NCBI GenBank assembly: GCA_944470555.2
Contig: OX104127.1
Span: 144,995,787-145,059,786, forward strand
Direction of reading: 5' to 3'
Length of the DNA: 64,000 bases
DNA from: Heterobilharzia americana
Taxonomy: Eukaryota > Platyhelminthes > Trematoda > Strigeidida > Schistosomatidae
Made by a program: the position numbers and the translations under genes. The notes below the pieces were generated by a model that did not search any database, was not told the DNA's origin, and was given only the letters and a program-made list of their open reading frames with translations. Positions 42,365-56,780 of the stretch are shown here, piece after piece (positions within the stretch are counted from its first letter, which is position 1; every line of letters starts with the position of its first letter).

Positions 42365-43309
42365 ATGACTAACATCAGGATCTGAAATGAACATTTATGA
42401 ACTTAATGGATAACATTTCAGTTCATGAAGTTATGGATGGATAGTTCAAGTTCCAGTGGGAGGATCAATGCCATAGAGAATACAAGTACAGCTGCCTTAA
42501 GGTAGGCTACAGATTATGCATGAGTTGCTAACTTAAAAGCTATGAATGAAAAAACTTTCAACATTTCATCTTGTGTTGAGTTTATCTATTGCGTACGAGT
42601 ATGGAAAATATAGTTAAGTGCTGACCATGCTTTGTTCGTCACTCGGATGCGAATTTATAGTCGCGTGAAAGTGTGAAAAATGCATTTTTATCTTTAACTA
42701 TGAAGCACGTGACCAGATTGACAAGTTTATTCGCAGTTGAAGTAAAAGAAACTTCTAATGTTTCTGAAACAGACATTTATTTTCACTACAAACCACACAC
42801 CGATCAGTAATCTGTATATATATATAATCAGATAAGGCGATGCGGTAGTAGTAGTACTTGATCAGTGTTGTAATAACATAACATACAGAGAGTGGAGAAA
42901 CTGATCAGCAGAAGGTTACCGATATCGCTTTGCAGTACTTAGCGCTTGACACTGGTCGAACTCTGTTGACTAAGTTAGTAATGATTTCACGCAGTCAAAA
43001 GAACTTGGCACTGTGGTACATTTTGCCTTGGTGAAAGATACCAAAGAAGTAATTGACAGGAAACCTTGGATCTACGTCCCGTGTCTGCTGATATTATTTT
43101 TGTCCGTCGGCTGTGTCTGAAAGTATGAAAAGACTGATATCCCATCGACACTTCGAAATTGTATCACCTAGTGCCAAAGTAAGTGGATTCATCACCAAGA
43201 AACTCAGGTCATACATGTTCCCCAAAACACTGGATTATGCCAGCCAGTGGAGAATTGATGTAAATGTTTGGTCATCTACACATAATATATTTTTAAGGTA
43301 GCAATCATC
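42365..43309. other. Intergenic stretch, nothing recognised
   Basis: A 62-codon frame (43113-43301) has no recognised domain. Sequence around 42880-43080 is less AT-rich and may be an old repeat. Confidence 0.35.
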
Positions 43310-43790
43310 ACGGACAAGCATCAGCCTGATAACCTTTTAAAACCTTGTAGCACTGCAACACTGATTCGTCCTAGTATGTTCCTTAAGCACAGTGTCCATT
43401 ACTGATATAAATCGAGATGAATATCTAGAAGTGCTAATGAATAGCATCGTGTGATATGTGGCGCAAACCAGTCGAAAGTCAAGTGGATGTCAAGTAAAGA
43501 CATTCATGCATACTCACATTATATCACGAATTGATACATGTAGAATATTCTGCAACAGTGAACTCCAACCAACTGACCGGATGGTCAACACATTCATCAT
43601 GAAAACTAAACGTCCTGACACTGATCTCTGACTGAGTCGTGGCTGCACACTACTCACCAATCCCATGTACGATGTCACACCTACCCATCACTCCCAAGAC
43701 TTAAACAAACATCAGATTCATGTCACTCCAGAATGAAGACCACCTCGAAATAAATTAAATCCTCATAAACATCTAATCACATATAATATA
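43310..43790. repeat. Family A SINE remnants straddling the left edge of the large inverted repeat
   Basis: A minus remnant (about 43310-43400) is followed by a plus remnant (about 43400-43790) with the older tail GACCACCTCGAAATAAATTA. The inverted-repeat boundary at about 43463 falls inside the plus copy's 5' region. Confidence 0.6.
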
Positions 43791-46700
43791 TATTCATTCT
43801 CACAAACATCTATCTCCTTCATGAGACGATTCACGTAATACCTATCAAAATCGGGTTGAAACCAACTGGTACATACAAGTATATTACAGAACCATGCTAA
43901 CAATAGGCTCTTCACAAAAAATCTTGACTAAACAAACAACATGTTTTTGTGTGGAAATGAAGAAACCACACCGACTATTTCAGACATCACTTGAGTGAAC
44001 TTCGAAGATTAAAGGTTACCTGAAAAATAATGGTTATACAGTTAGTTAGATAACTTGGAAGGAAACTCATTTCTCAGTCAGTCAATTCGAGTACTTTACA
44101 TACTTTGATGATATATACTGCACTCAGTTTCTCAATAACTTTCATAAGTACTGTGGGCATTATGTAAACTTACTTGTTGGTCAGGAATATTAGACGATTT
44201 CAAAGTCAATAGAATACCACACCTCCACCATACCACACAAACTTACACATACATACACAATACGTAGTGAAATACTGTCTAGCGAAGCTACTTATTTTTA
44301 TAGTATCTCCAATCTGTTATACATTCTTAAACTTGATAGCATTAATAAGGTAAATACATTTGTGAAAAGCAAATGAGGTGAGAAAACAAATTCCTGACGT
44401 TTCATGATCTCGTAGAAACCACATTCTCGAAGAAATCTAGTTTTTGCTATAAAACATATTTACACAATGCTCAAACTATCCAATTATATTAGATGTGATC
44501 ATCATCCTGAAGTTCATAAAGTCATTCTTTGGAATTATCAACAACACTGAAATCAATCCCTTCCTAACTGTACTCATTCAAGCCAGTTTCAAATGCTCAA
44601 CAAATTCACTTCTATTCAGTTAGCCTCAGACTTCTACAACAAATGAATATTTTGATCAGTAAGAGAGAGAGAGTGTGTGAGTGGATAAACAGGTAGGGAA
44701 AAATGTTGGAACCACATCCATTAATTATATGCTCTTCGAAACGATGTTCTCAAGTCACACACAAATATATACTCCACGCTCTACAACCAATCACACTTTC
44801 ACCATGACAGATATAACACTACTGTCAACAACTTCACACCATCAAATGACTCATCAACAGTAACAACATTTCACATGAATCAACATCATGTGAACTTTCA
44901 CATTTACACTTCTCAAACAACCATCATTCATTGATAACCTCCAAAATGAAATCACTCAGTGCGCGTCACTCAAACACAAACATCAACAACAACAACAACA
45001 ACCTGAACAATAAATATATCAAACAGTCTATTTGACACACAAACGACAATTAATAGTCTCAACAAAACACATCTCGATGCAGCATACATCATCGACATTA
45101 ACAACCATGACTAGATAGTAAACAGATCCTGATCAACACTACTATCACGACCGACATACCAGTAAGTGTATCCAGATACACGACACACTCAACTAGTCGA
45201 AGCTGATTAATTCAACGTAAAAAGACTTCAAATAAACAGAATATCCTGTACTGTATCGAGTGGTTGCATACTCCCAATACACGATTGGCAAACAGTAGTG
45301 GAAACCAATTGATGATTTGACCTCACTACCCATGTACCATCAAAACAATCACATCTCATTCACAATTCACACCTCACATGCATTATCAATAAAACAGTGA
45401 GCATTCCTTCAACAACATATACTGAAGATATTGTCGTTGGATTCCATGCAAACCGCACACTACAATTACACGACATGAAGCTCACAGTTGACAACTTCCA
45501 CTAACACACTAACTGAAATGCTGATGACAAAGTCGACAAACATAAACAATCCCCACATTCTAACACTCCTGTAAACAAAACACTCAACATATATATATGA
45601 GATGACAGTCATTACAACGTGTAGGAAATATTCCATTTTGTTACAAATCACACACATCACACAGTCAAAGACATATTGTCGTCGAATTGACTAACCCATC
45701 ATCAGTAAGCCAATTCATACACCACTCAATGAAATGCTTGCACATCATCATACTGCAAAAACACCGAAGTGTTCAAACACCAGTCAGTCACTGCATGTGT
45801 GCATAATTTCACGTGTCATCCAAATGTAATCAAATGTAATCAAGTGAATCCCTTAATCACTCACCACTTCTCCCACTACACGAACAGCTGACACTCTCCA
45901 TAGTCATGATGACGCAATACTTTTGTCAATTTATCATATTAATTAACTAATGTATGTAGTTTGTAATGCAGTGACTGACAATCACTCAACTTACTATTGT
46001 CCCCCTACACCACTTCAAAATACCAGCAATATGAGCAAAATACATTCACCAGCACCACACACACACACACACAGGAATGTCTGTGTACTCCTGACAAATT
46101 AGACAGATTAGTGTATCTAGTGTGTGAATATAACAGCACACACAAGGCACACACACACACACACATTATGCTTGCGTGTCATGCTCTTTTCGCATAAATT
46201 ATTTTATCTCCACTTAATTCAGTATAATTCAGTGTTCACACAGTGTTGCCGTGATGTAATGAATTGCACTGAATTGATGTTGTTTGTCCACTTTATAGGC
46301 ATCTGTAATCTACAGTTATGCTATGCAATGATGTCTGACTGATCATCACAGCAGATGTTCACGCCTTTGTACACACATTGAAAATATCCAATCTTCACAG
46401 TTTATTACCGTTTACAGCCTCAAACAATAACATTGACATCAGCGTAACATGAATTAATGAAGAAAGGTGAAAACAGTCACAAGACTGAAGATGATGATGA
46501 TTGACGAATCTAAACTGTAAACGATAACAGCTGACCACATCAGTGAATTCATTTGGAATGAAAGTGATGAAACAAGTTGAAAACTAGATCTCTTCATTTA
46601 ATGCTGCTTGGATATGGATATCTTCCTCAATTTCCTTGTAATAATCCCATTCCTCCATCACTAACAATCATAATAATAACAGTAGTAATAGTGGCTTTGT

Positions 46701-48047
46701 TCTGAACAATATGCATGACACTATGCAATTCTCAGCATGTAATTTTTCAACAAATTCACTCGAAGAACAATAATTTTAGACAAAACTGTTATTGTATCCG
46801 CATGATGTTAATGATAATAATAGTATTCAAGGCAATAATGTGAAATAGCCAGCTGCTTCTCGATGGACGTCCGGTCCATCATGAAGAATCAACAGAAATG
46901 TAAGCGTAATTTTGGTGGTGGCGATTCATTCACACAGTGAAAATATCTGCAGCTCAAGCTAAACATCTGACGGATAGAAATTTGATGCTATTTTTCACAC
47001 CGAAAGGTCCACTTCCAAACGACGTAACATTGTCTCTCTCCTCTGTTATTGAGTCGAGAAACGGAGAGTTGGGAATAGTTTGAAAATATGCAAGAGTACA
47101 TGATGCTTTGAAATGATTAAAACAAATTGAAAGGATAGAATTTGATGAGAAAATGTTCGATGGATAAATTTGGTAGTCCAAGATTCAAACGGGCCACCAA
47201 CGGATAGTTGAATTACTTTTATCAGATTTGTATATCACTATGTTACTGTCAATTCGTAGATTATTCAGAGTGGAATTCTCTACTTTCGATAGATTCCCTT
47301 CTGACTTCTATTGTTTTCTCAGTATTGATTGATGGACACTATACCCTAACCTGTTCAATGATTGCCACATCCACTCAGCCTAATGCCACTTTCATTGTAG
47401 GTATGACATTTTCGAGTTGTAGATGACCTACTGCCACTTTGAAGTCTATTCCTTTTCCAAGTACTCTGGTTTCAGCTGAGCATAAGTTTCTCGAGTAGAG
47501 ATTGACCATCAACTTCATTCTATCGATGTTTGGTGATGTTTCACTTGTAATCTGATTACTTTCCGAGGGATATTTTTTGGCATTAAATTGTTGAACTCTT
47601 TTATTTGACTGTTTCTGGATTTATTGAAAGCCACTGATCTTACTTTATCTAATACTTCTAACTGAAACTCATAGTCTCCGTTGTTTCCAGGGGTTCTTCA
47701 ACTGTTCTCAGTCCGTGATGACTTGCATCTACTGGTATACCCAAAATAGGATAATCAGTTTGTGAACTTCAAAGTCGTCATTGATATTTTTCACAGTTGA
47801 GTGGTTTTTTCAACTTCTCAACTGAGGTCCCAACAGGGTTTCAGCTGAAAACCATTCAATCGTGATCTCGAGGTGTGATCTTTGTCATGATAGTGTCATG
47901 AACTAAAGATTGATTATTCCATTTTAGGGATACCATTCCATGCAAGTCAACTAGCCAGTCAAATTCAGGTGATCTGAACTAATTGGGATCTATGAGCTAA
48001 ATTTGTCCGGGTTCACCGTTGATGAACTCGGTCCCATACAATCGAAA
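43463..48047 (+). repeat. Large inverted repeat, left arm (about 4.6 kb)
   Basis: This arm is nearly the exact reverse complement of 48903-53497. Paired positions sum to 96950 near the centre and about 96960 at the outer edge, so only about 10 bp of indels accumulate, partly from a CAA microsatellite at about 44985. Most differences seen are in microsatellites, plus scattered single bases. It contains no recognised long gene; it includes the SINE at its outer end, (CA)n runs and a sequence related to 24690-25215. Confidence 0.92.
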
Positions 48048-48902
48048 TACCTGGTTGCTATCTAATCAGTTTGTTCTATGGGCGGTTTATCTAAGTAAAC
48101 ATACTTCACGTAGGCTGAAAGAGAAAATAAATAAATAAATATACAAAAATGTGAAAGTGGAATGTTCTTACTGCTTTAAATTTCACTGGGGAAACTCTAG
48201 GAGCAGTCAAGGATGACACTCTCAACTTGTATAAAGTTTATGAATAAGGATGTATTGTCAGTTTGATCGTATGAGATTGTTCTGGTTTGTTAGATTTTTA
48301 TCAATGATACTTGTTGATGGATGGGGTGAAACCGAAAAGTAAGCCATTACAGGAATCGAACAAGAAATCTCATGGTTACTGGTCCAGTGCTCCACCAACT
48401 GATTTACTAAACCCGGGTGCTGACCAGATCCCGATTTCGATCTGTTCATCCTAGTCGCCCACTTAGGACTTTTTATCACAATCGAAATCGAGCTGAACTA
48501 GACTAGGGAAGAATCAGGTTGTTCATCAGTTTGACTACCTGAGTTAGTGACGGTTAGACAGGTTTGTATTATTGATACACAGTGTTGATTGAAGTGAAAC
48601 AAAAATATGGTCTGTAGCTGAGTCTCTCATCTCAGTTGGTAGAGCACTGGGCCGGTGAACCAGAGGTCGGTTTTTCGATTCCCACTGAGTTCCAAATTTT
48701 CATTTAATCTTCAGTCATCACATAATATCAATAAAGGTGTATTAACAGGAACTTATTCTTCTATTCAAAGGTTATTTGTTGATTGACATGTTCATTTTTA
48801 CTAAAGGATAGAATATGTGAGTTTTGTAAATCTCACATAGACACAGATAACAAGCAATCCTAAAGAGTTTTTGCAAGTCAGACCGTTTCTTTGTTAGACT
48901 GG
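48048..48902. repeat. Spacer of the large inverted repeat, holding a family C SINE pair
   Basis: The 855 bp between the arms contain a minus family C copy (about 48290-48585) and a plus copy (about 48585-48745; ATCTCAGTTGGTAGAGCACT, then TTTTTCGATTCCC). They are head to head, so the centre is itself partly palindromic. Confidence 0.75.
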
Positions 48903-51900
48903 TTTCGATTGTATGGGACCGAGTTCATCAACGGTGAACCCGGACAAATTTAGCTCATAGATCCCAATTAGTTCAGATCACCTGAATTTGACTGGCTAGT
49001 TGACTTGCATGGAATGGTATCCCTAAAATGGAATAATCAATCTTTAGTTCATGACACTATCATGACAAAGATCACACCTCGAGATCACGATTGAATGGTT
49101 TTCAGCTGAAACCCTGTTGGGACCTCAGTTGAGAAGTTGAAAAAACCACTCAACTGTGAAAAATATCAATGACGACTTTGAAGTTCACAAACTGATTATC
49201 CTATTTTGGGTATACCAGTAGATGCAAGTCATCACGGACTGAGAACAGTTGAAGAACCCCTGGAAACAACGGAGACTATGAGTTTCAGTTAGAAGTATTA
49301 GATAAAGTAAGATCAGTGGCTTTCAATAAATCCAGAAACAGTCAAATAAAAGAGTTCAACAATTTAATGCCAAAAAATATCCCTCGGAAAGTAATCAGAT
49401 TACAAGTGAAACATCACCAAACATCGATAGAATGAAGTTGATGGTCAATCTCTACTCGAGAAACTTATGCTCAGCTGAAACCAGAGTACTTGGAAAAGGA
49501 ATAGACTTCAAAGTGGCAGTAGGTCATCTACAACTCGAAAATGTCATACCTACAATGAAAGTGGCATTAGGCTGAGTGGATGTGGCAATCATTGAACAGG
49601 TTAGGGTATAGTGTCCATCAATCAATACTGAGAAAACAATAGAAGTCAGAAGGGAATCTATCGAAAGTAGAGAATTCCACTCTGAATAATCTACGAATTG
49701 ACAGTAACATAGTGATATACAAATCTGATAAAAGTAATTCAACTATCCGTTGGTGGCCCGTTTGAATCTTGGACTACCAAATTTATCCATCGAACATTTT
49801 CTCATCAAATTCTATCCTTTCAATTTGTTTTAATCATTTCAAAGCATCATGTACTCTTGCATATTTTCAAACTATTCCCAACTCTCCGTTTCTCGACTCA
49901 ATAACAGAGGAGAGAGACAATGTTACGTCGTTTGGAAGTGGACCTTTCGGTGTGAAAAATAGCATCAAATTTCTATCCGTCAGATGTTTAGCTTGAGCTG
50001 CAGATATTTTCACTGTGTGAATGAATCGCCACCACCAAAATTACGCTTACATTTCTGTTGATTCTTCATGATGGACCGGACGTCCATCGAGAAGCAGCTG
50101 GCTATTTCACATTATTGCCTTGAATACTATTATTATCATTAACATCATGCGGATACAATAACAGTTTTGTCTAAAATTATTGTTCTTCGAGTGAATTTGT
50201 TGAAAAATTACATGCTGAGAATTGCATAGTGTCATGCATATTGTTCAGAACAAAGCCACTATTACTACTGTTATTATTATGATTGTTAGTGATGGAGGAA
50301 TGGGATTATTACAAGGAAATTGAGGAAGATATCCATATCCAAGCAGCATTAAATGAAGAGATCTAGTTTTCAACTTGTTTCATCACTTTCATTCCAAATG
50401 AATTCACTGATGTGGTCAGCTGTTATCGTTTACAGTTTAGATTCGTCAATCATCATCATCTTCAGTCTTGTGACTGTTTTCACCTTTCTTCATTAATTCA
50501 TGTTACGCTGATGTCAATGTTATTGTTTGAGGCTGTAAACGGTAATAAACTGTGAAGATTGGATATTTTCAATGTGTGTACAAAGGCGTGAACATCTGCT
50601 GTGATGATCAGTCAGACATCATTGCATAGCATAACTGTAGATTACAGATGCCTATAAAGTGGACAAACAACATCAATTCAGTGCAATTCATTACATCACG
50701 GCAACACTGTGTGAACACTGAATTATACTGAATTAAGTGGAGATAAAATAATTTATGCGAAAAGAGCATGACACGCAAGCATAATGTGTGTGTGTGTGTG
50801 CCTTGTGTGTGCTGTTATATTCACACACTAGATACACTAATCTGTCTAATTTGTCAGGAGTACACAGACATTCCTGTGTGTGTGTGTGTGTGGTGCTGGT
50901 GAATGTATTTTGCTCATATTGCTGGTATTTTGAAGTGGTGTAGGTGGACAATAGTAAGTTGAGTGATTGTCAGTCATTGCATTACAAACTACATACATTA
51001 ATTAATTAATATGATAAATTGACAAAAGTATTGCGTCATCATGACTATGGAGAGTGTCAGCTGTTCGTGTAGTGGGAGAAGTGGTGAGTGATTAAGGGAT
51101 TCACTTGATTACATTTGATTACATTTGGATGACACGTGAAATTATGCACACATGCAGTGACTGACTGGTGTTTGAACACTTCGGTGTTTTTGCAGTATGA
51201 TGATGTGCAAGCATTTCATTGAGTGGTGTATGAGTTGGCTTACTGATGATGGGTTCGTCAATTCGACGACAATATGTCTTTGACTGTGTGATGTGTGTGA
51301 TTTGTAACAAAATGGAATATTTCCTACACGTTGTAATGACTGTCATCTCATATATATATGTTGAGTGTTTTGTTTACAGGAGTGTTAGAATGTGGGGATT
51401 GTTTATGTTTGTCGACTTTGTCATCAGCATTTCAGTTAGTGTGTTAGTGGAAGTTGTCAACTGTGAGCTTCATGTCGTGTAATTGTAGTGTGCGGTTTGC
51501 ATGGAATCCAACGACAATATCTTCAGTATATGTTGTTGAAGGAATGCTCACTGTTTTATTGATAATGCATGTGAGGTGTGAATTGTGAATGAGATGTGAT
51601 TGTTTTGATGGTACATGGGTAGTGAGGTCAAATCATCAATTGGTTTCCACTACTGTTTGCCAATCGTGTATTGGGAGTTTGCAACCACTCGATACAGTAC
51701 AGGATATTCTGTTTTATTTGAAGTCTTTTTACGTTGAATTAATCAGCTTCGACTAGTTGAGTGTGTCGTGTATCTGGATACACTTACTGGTATGTCGGTC
51801 GTGATAGTAGTGTTGATCAGGATCTGTTTACTATCTAGTCATGGTTGTTAATGTCGATGATGTATGCTGCATCGAGATGTGTTTTGTTGAGACTATTAAT

Positions 51901-53497
51901 TGTCGGTTGTGTGTCAAATAGACTGTTTGATATATTTATTGTTCAGGTTGTTGTTGTTGTTGTTGTTGTTGTTGATGTTTGTGTTTGAGTGACGTGCACT
52001 CAGTGATTTCATTTTGGAGGTTATCAATGAATGATGATTGTTTAGAGGTGTAAATGTGAAAGTTCACATGATGTTGATTCGCGTGAAATGTGGTTACTGT
52101 TGATGAGTCATTTGATGGTGTGAAGTTGTTGACAGTAGTGTTATATCTGTCATGGTGAAAGTGTGATTGGTTGTAGAGCGTGGAGTATATATTTGTGTGT
52201 GACTTGAGAACATCGTTTCGAAGAGCATATAATTAATGGATGTGTTTCCAACATTTTTCCCTACCTGTTTATCCACTCACACACTCTCTCTCTCTTACTG
52301 ATCAAAATATTCATTTGTTGTAGAAGTCTGAGGCTAACTGAATAGAAGTGAATTTGTTGAGCATTTGAAACTGGCTTGAATGAGTACAGTTAGGAAGGGA
52401 TTGATTTCAGTGTTGTTGATAATTCCGAAGAATGACTTTATGAACTTCAGGATGACGATCACATCTAATATAATTGGATAGTTTGAGCATTGTGTAAATA
52501 TGTTTTATAGCAAAAACTAGATTTCTTCGAGAATGTGGTTTCTACGAGATCATGAAACGTCAGGAATTTGTTTTCTCACCTCATTTGCTTTTCACAAATG
52601 TATTTACCTTATTAATGCTATCAAGTTTAAGAATGTATAACAGATTGGAGATACTATAAAAATAAGTAGCTTCGCTAGACAGTATTTCACTACGTATTGT
52701 GTATGTATGTGTAAGTTTGTGTGGTATGGTGGAGGTGTGGTATTCTATTGACTTTGAAATCGTCCAATATTCCTGACCAACAAGTAAGTTTACATAATGC
52801 CCACAGTACTTATGAAAGTTATTGAGAAACTGAGTGCAGTATATATCATCAAAGTATGTAAAGTACTCGAATTGACTGACTGAGAAATGAGTTTCCTTCC
52901 AAGTTATCTAACTAACTGTATAACCATTATTTTTCAGGTAACCTTTAATCTTCGAAGTTCACTCAAGTGATGTCTGAAATAGTCGGTGTGGTTTCTTCAT
53001 TTCCACACAAAAACATGTTGTTTGTTTAGTCAAGATTTTTTGTGAAGAGCCTATTGTTAGCATGTTTCTGTAATATGCTTGTATGTACCAGTTGGTTTCA
53101 ACCCGATTTTGATAGGTATTACGTGAATCGTCTCATGAAGGAGATAGATGTTTGTGAGAATGAATATATATTATATGTGATTAGATGTTTATGAGGATTT
53201 AATTTATTTCAAGGTGGTCTTCATTATGGAGTGACATGAATCTGATGTTTGTTTAAGTCTTGGGAGTGATGGGTAGGTGTGACATCGTACATGGGATTGG
53301 TGAGTAGTGTGCAGCCACGACTCAGTCAGAGATCAGTGTCAGGACGTTTAGTTTTCATGATGAATGTGTTGACCATCCGGTCAGTTGGTTGGAGTTTACT
53401 GGTGCACAATATTCTATTCGTATCAATTCGTGATATAGCGTGAGTATGCATGAATGTCTTTACTTGACATCCACTTGACTTTCGACTGGTTTGTGCT
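48903..53497 (-). repeat. Large inverted repeat, right arm (about 4.6 kb)
   Basis: Mirror of the left arm, ending at CTTTCGACTGGTTTGTGC (about 53496), beyond which similarity fades. The outer 300 bp is a minus family A SINE. A short frame at 50292-50366 (and mirror 46584-46658) encodes MEEWDYYKEIEEDIHIQAAL plus four residues; its status is unknown. Confidence 0.92.
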
Positions 53498-54544
53498 AGA
53501 CTTCACGCGGGGCTCCTCAGGATCACGTTTATTCTTTTTGAATGTGTTGGTGTCTTTCGGGATTCTTTTTTTTGTTTCACGTTCATTTAATATGTGGAAG
53601 TTTGTCTATATAATCAGATCTGTTCAGAAGCACATTTTTTTATGACCTTTATCTGAAATTATCATGCTCAGGTCTTCATTTTTCTGGAGATCACTTGGTT
53701 GATTGTGATGTTCATTTGATGGATTGTGTGGAGTATTGGCTTTTGTATCTACCTAATCCGTTTAGGAACTAAGATGAGTTTATATGTCATTCTGAGTGTT
53801 TTTTATATGAAGTCTGGACTAGATCTTTCATTTGACTAACCCAATTTCCGTACTTTTCATGTTTATTGGATAACTTTGGATATTGTCTTGCGGAATTTCG
53901 GGCCGATGTGAAAGACCTGTATTGGAATGAGTGGCAGCGATACACTCGGTTAGTTGAATACGTACTTTTTTAATCACAAAGGAATATAGTTTCATGGATT
54001 ATTCACTTCAGACACTTGTTCAGTTTTATGTTAGCGTGATCAGCGCATTTCTTGGCGAGGGTATCAAAGTAGTTGTCAAATTCCTTCCATTCGTCTGTAG
54101 ATAATTCAAAAAGAATGTGGATCTCTTGTGACAGTTATCGTTCTTGTTCTAGTAATCTAGATCTAACACCATCAATATACTTCATAGCGTGTCGTTTCAA
54201 ACTACGTGGATTAGGAATTCTACATTTCTTCGAGAAAGAAATTTCCTTATTTGCCCCTGCATGTTCGACGGGAAAACTTATCTTGTTGCTTTACCGTAGA
54301 AGGGTTGTTTCTATTCTTCAGATGGGATTGTTAAAACATTTTGTGACTAGTATTTCTTTCAGGAGTTTCTATCCCTGTATGTTTATGAGTACATCTTGTT
54401 GGGGGCTTTCATTCTAGGACGGAACGACCGTCAAGTACCCTCAAGTTTTCAGTGGTACTATGAATGATATCAGTGTGTGATGAATACCAGCTTGAAATAT
54501 ATGTTTCCTCAGTAGATATAATATATATCACTGAACTCGTCAGT
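53498..54544. other. AT-rich stretch
   Basis: A 114-codon frame (54073-54417) has no recognised family and overlaps, at its end, a degenerate family A-like segment (CTAGGACGGAACGACCGTCA). No gene is supported. Confidence 0.4.
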
Positions 54545-54655
54545 GGGATAAGTGAGAACAACACTCACCGAAAGGCAGATGCATCCAGCTGACGAGTTCA
54601 TAACAGGACGAAACACACTTCCTGAATTCCAGTGCTAGTCATTATCTACCGCTTA
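54545..54655 (+). repeat. Family B SINE fragment with hammerhead
   Basis: Covers the region before the hammerhead (GAACAACACTCACCGAAAGG), the ribozyme and GTGCTAGTCATTATC after it. The tRNA-like head is missing. Confidence 0.7.
54583..54627 (+). ncRNA. Hammerhead ribozyme (family B)
   Basis: ATCCAG, CTGACGA (54589-54595), GTTC with GGAC (one wobble), GAAA (54610-54613), cleavage after C54621 (triplet TTC), CTGAAT (one mismatch). The stem III sequence is weak. Confidence 0.6.
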
Positions 54656-55582
54656 TGTCTAATTCAAATGTTTATTGGAATTAAAACTTGAATTCAAAGC
54701 GTGAAACATTTGCCAGGCATGTTGCTTAGCAGAAAACAGACTGCAATTTATGCATCCAATTTTTGTTTATTTTATCCTGCTGCCACCATATTGTCTTACT
54801 GATCATGAGAAATAGTAACCTGGGGATTTTCATGAAATTTGACAACAGTAATAATTTATATTGAATAAATGAATAAATTGACATGGGAGATGAATTTTAA
54901 TTTCCACCTGTAGCAACAAACATTTCGTAAGCAAAAAAAGTTGGAAAGATTACGTAATCATTACAAATGTGTCAGAGTTGATGGTTTCAACGATAATAAA
55001 GTGGCAGAAATGTGGTCATGGGGTGTTTAAATAAGGGATACAATGGTGATCCGACTTATGCATTCAACTAAGTATTAGAATAGAAGACTGTTAAGTAAAC
55101 ATTTTCTTGAGAGAGAATTGAAACGACCACCAACCTGAATATTTATTTCATTGTTGCTAAGGTTCAGTTTCATTGACTGTTGATAGTTTAACCTGTAACT
55201 GGTTATTCAGTATGTGTAGAATAACAGAAAAGAAGATGAGTTTTGATGAATATTTGTTTTTCATTTGCCATAGTGACATGGTTTTGACACAGTCACCAAT
55301 CCTATCACAACTCTACACGAGAGCTGTTCAATACAAAATATGTCGTAAAGGCTTCATCTCATGCAAAGTCAACAGAAGTGAAATTCCAGATTAGTTACTA
55401 TTGTTAAAGATTCAATTATTAGTTTGTTATTCCAATAGGTAATATTGATTATTTACAAAAGTATTATTTATCATGTAGTGATATCGGTTGGAGAACCACC
55501 GAAGATTTGAAGGTAATGAATACCTATTTCATCCCGCTATGAGTGTCCTCAACAGTCCTCATCTACGACACTGTCTCTCCAA
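54656..55582. other. Mostly AT-rich stretch with the decayed end of a family A copy
   Basis: No gene is supported. From about 55470 a minus family A remnant begins (GGTTGGAGAACCACCGAAGA). Confidence 0.4.
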
Positions 55583-56094
55583 GGATCCAACTCAGGACTA
55601 TCAAGTCTCATGATGAACACGTTAACCATTCAACCAATAAGTCAAAAATGGTTCAACGATCCACAGTCTCCTACTACCTCATGTCAATTCCTGATATTAT
55701 AGCCCGACTACCATTCAACATCTTCACTTCATTTCACTTCACTTCCCATACACATTCCCTTATGACTCATCGCCCCCACACACATCACTCACATCTCATT
55801 ACAACTTCATCATCTCCATCTGGAAGTATGTCACTAATGTCAATAATGAACACCATACAGTAATTTATTTTGAGGTGGTATTCATCACGAACTGGCATCA
55901 GTTGTGTGCGTGTTGTGGAGTCGCGTGCTAAGATGAGACAAACAGCTAGCTGTCCAGTGCTCTCAGGTTTCCAGTTGTTCTCCAACTGATGTCAGTTCGT
56001 GATGAATGTCACCTTAAATATTTGTTAGTTGATGGATGAAAAATAACTCCCCAATCAGTAATTACTAATGGTCTTCACTAAAAGTGAAGTTAGC
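55583..56094 (+). repeat. 512-bp inverted repeat, left member
   Basis: Reverse complement of 62084-62595; paired positions sum to 118178. It contains a minus family A piece, a C/A-rich unique middle (CATTTCACTTCACTTCCC, CATCTCCATCTGGAAG) and a plus family A piece. Differences are few and include copy number of a GAAGT-type run. Confidence 0.85.
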
Positions 56095-56494
56095 AGATAC
56101 AATTCCTTCAAAACTGTTTCTAGTATTTTGTTTCCAATTATTTTATCTTTTGGTTGTCAGCCATTTACATGCATCTGTGAAAATTTGGTTGAGTATGTCT
56201 ACACACTGAATAGCATACACAAATGTGTGTTTTGAGGTCATTAATCTTTGAGACTAGGAATTGATACACAAAAAGCATAACTAAAGTTGCAGGTGATCGG
56301 TAAGAAGACCTGGATGTAGGTTTCATGCTTGCTGGCATCTGAAAACAAAGCATGTCTGAAGATATCACATTCGAGAGACATGTACTCGTTCTTATCTTCC
56401 TTGTAGACTGCCCATCACGGTATTCAGTTAAGTGGTAATGAGTCAGGAACTTATTACTTATCGATACTTCTAATTCCCCGTTGTTATCCTGGAT

Positions 56495-56780
56495 CGAATC
56501 GACCAAACTGTATTAGCATATGGCATCTTATGTAGATGCCTTGATATTGCTTGATTATTCATTATGTTGTAATTTGCTTGGTGGTGGCTAGTATTGGGAT
56601 TCAACACAATCATTTCGTCCTGTTTTGGACTCGTTACCTAAAATGTACCTGAAACCCAGTAGGAGTTGTTACTTACCCTGAGACCTGAATCTGGTATCCA
56701 TTGCTTCGAATGCAAAGTATTTCTTCACTAGACCAGTGAGGCACAAGAGCCAATTCTTGTGCTATGGATATCATATGTCA
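56495..56780 (-). repeat. Family B SINE, degenerate
   Basis: Minus strand: tail (reverse complement of GATGCCATATG), a decayed hammerhead (GGACGAAATG is kept, the core is lost) and a tRNA-like head. Confidence 0.62.

Noticed and set aside
47208..47426. 72-codon ORF with an identical copy at 49524-49742
   Set aside because: The identity is explained by the inverted repeat and not by coding constraint; no domain is visible.
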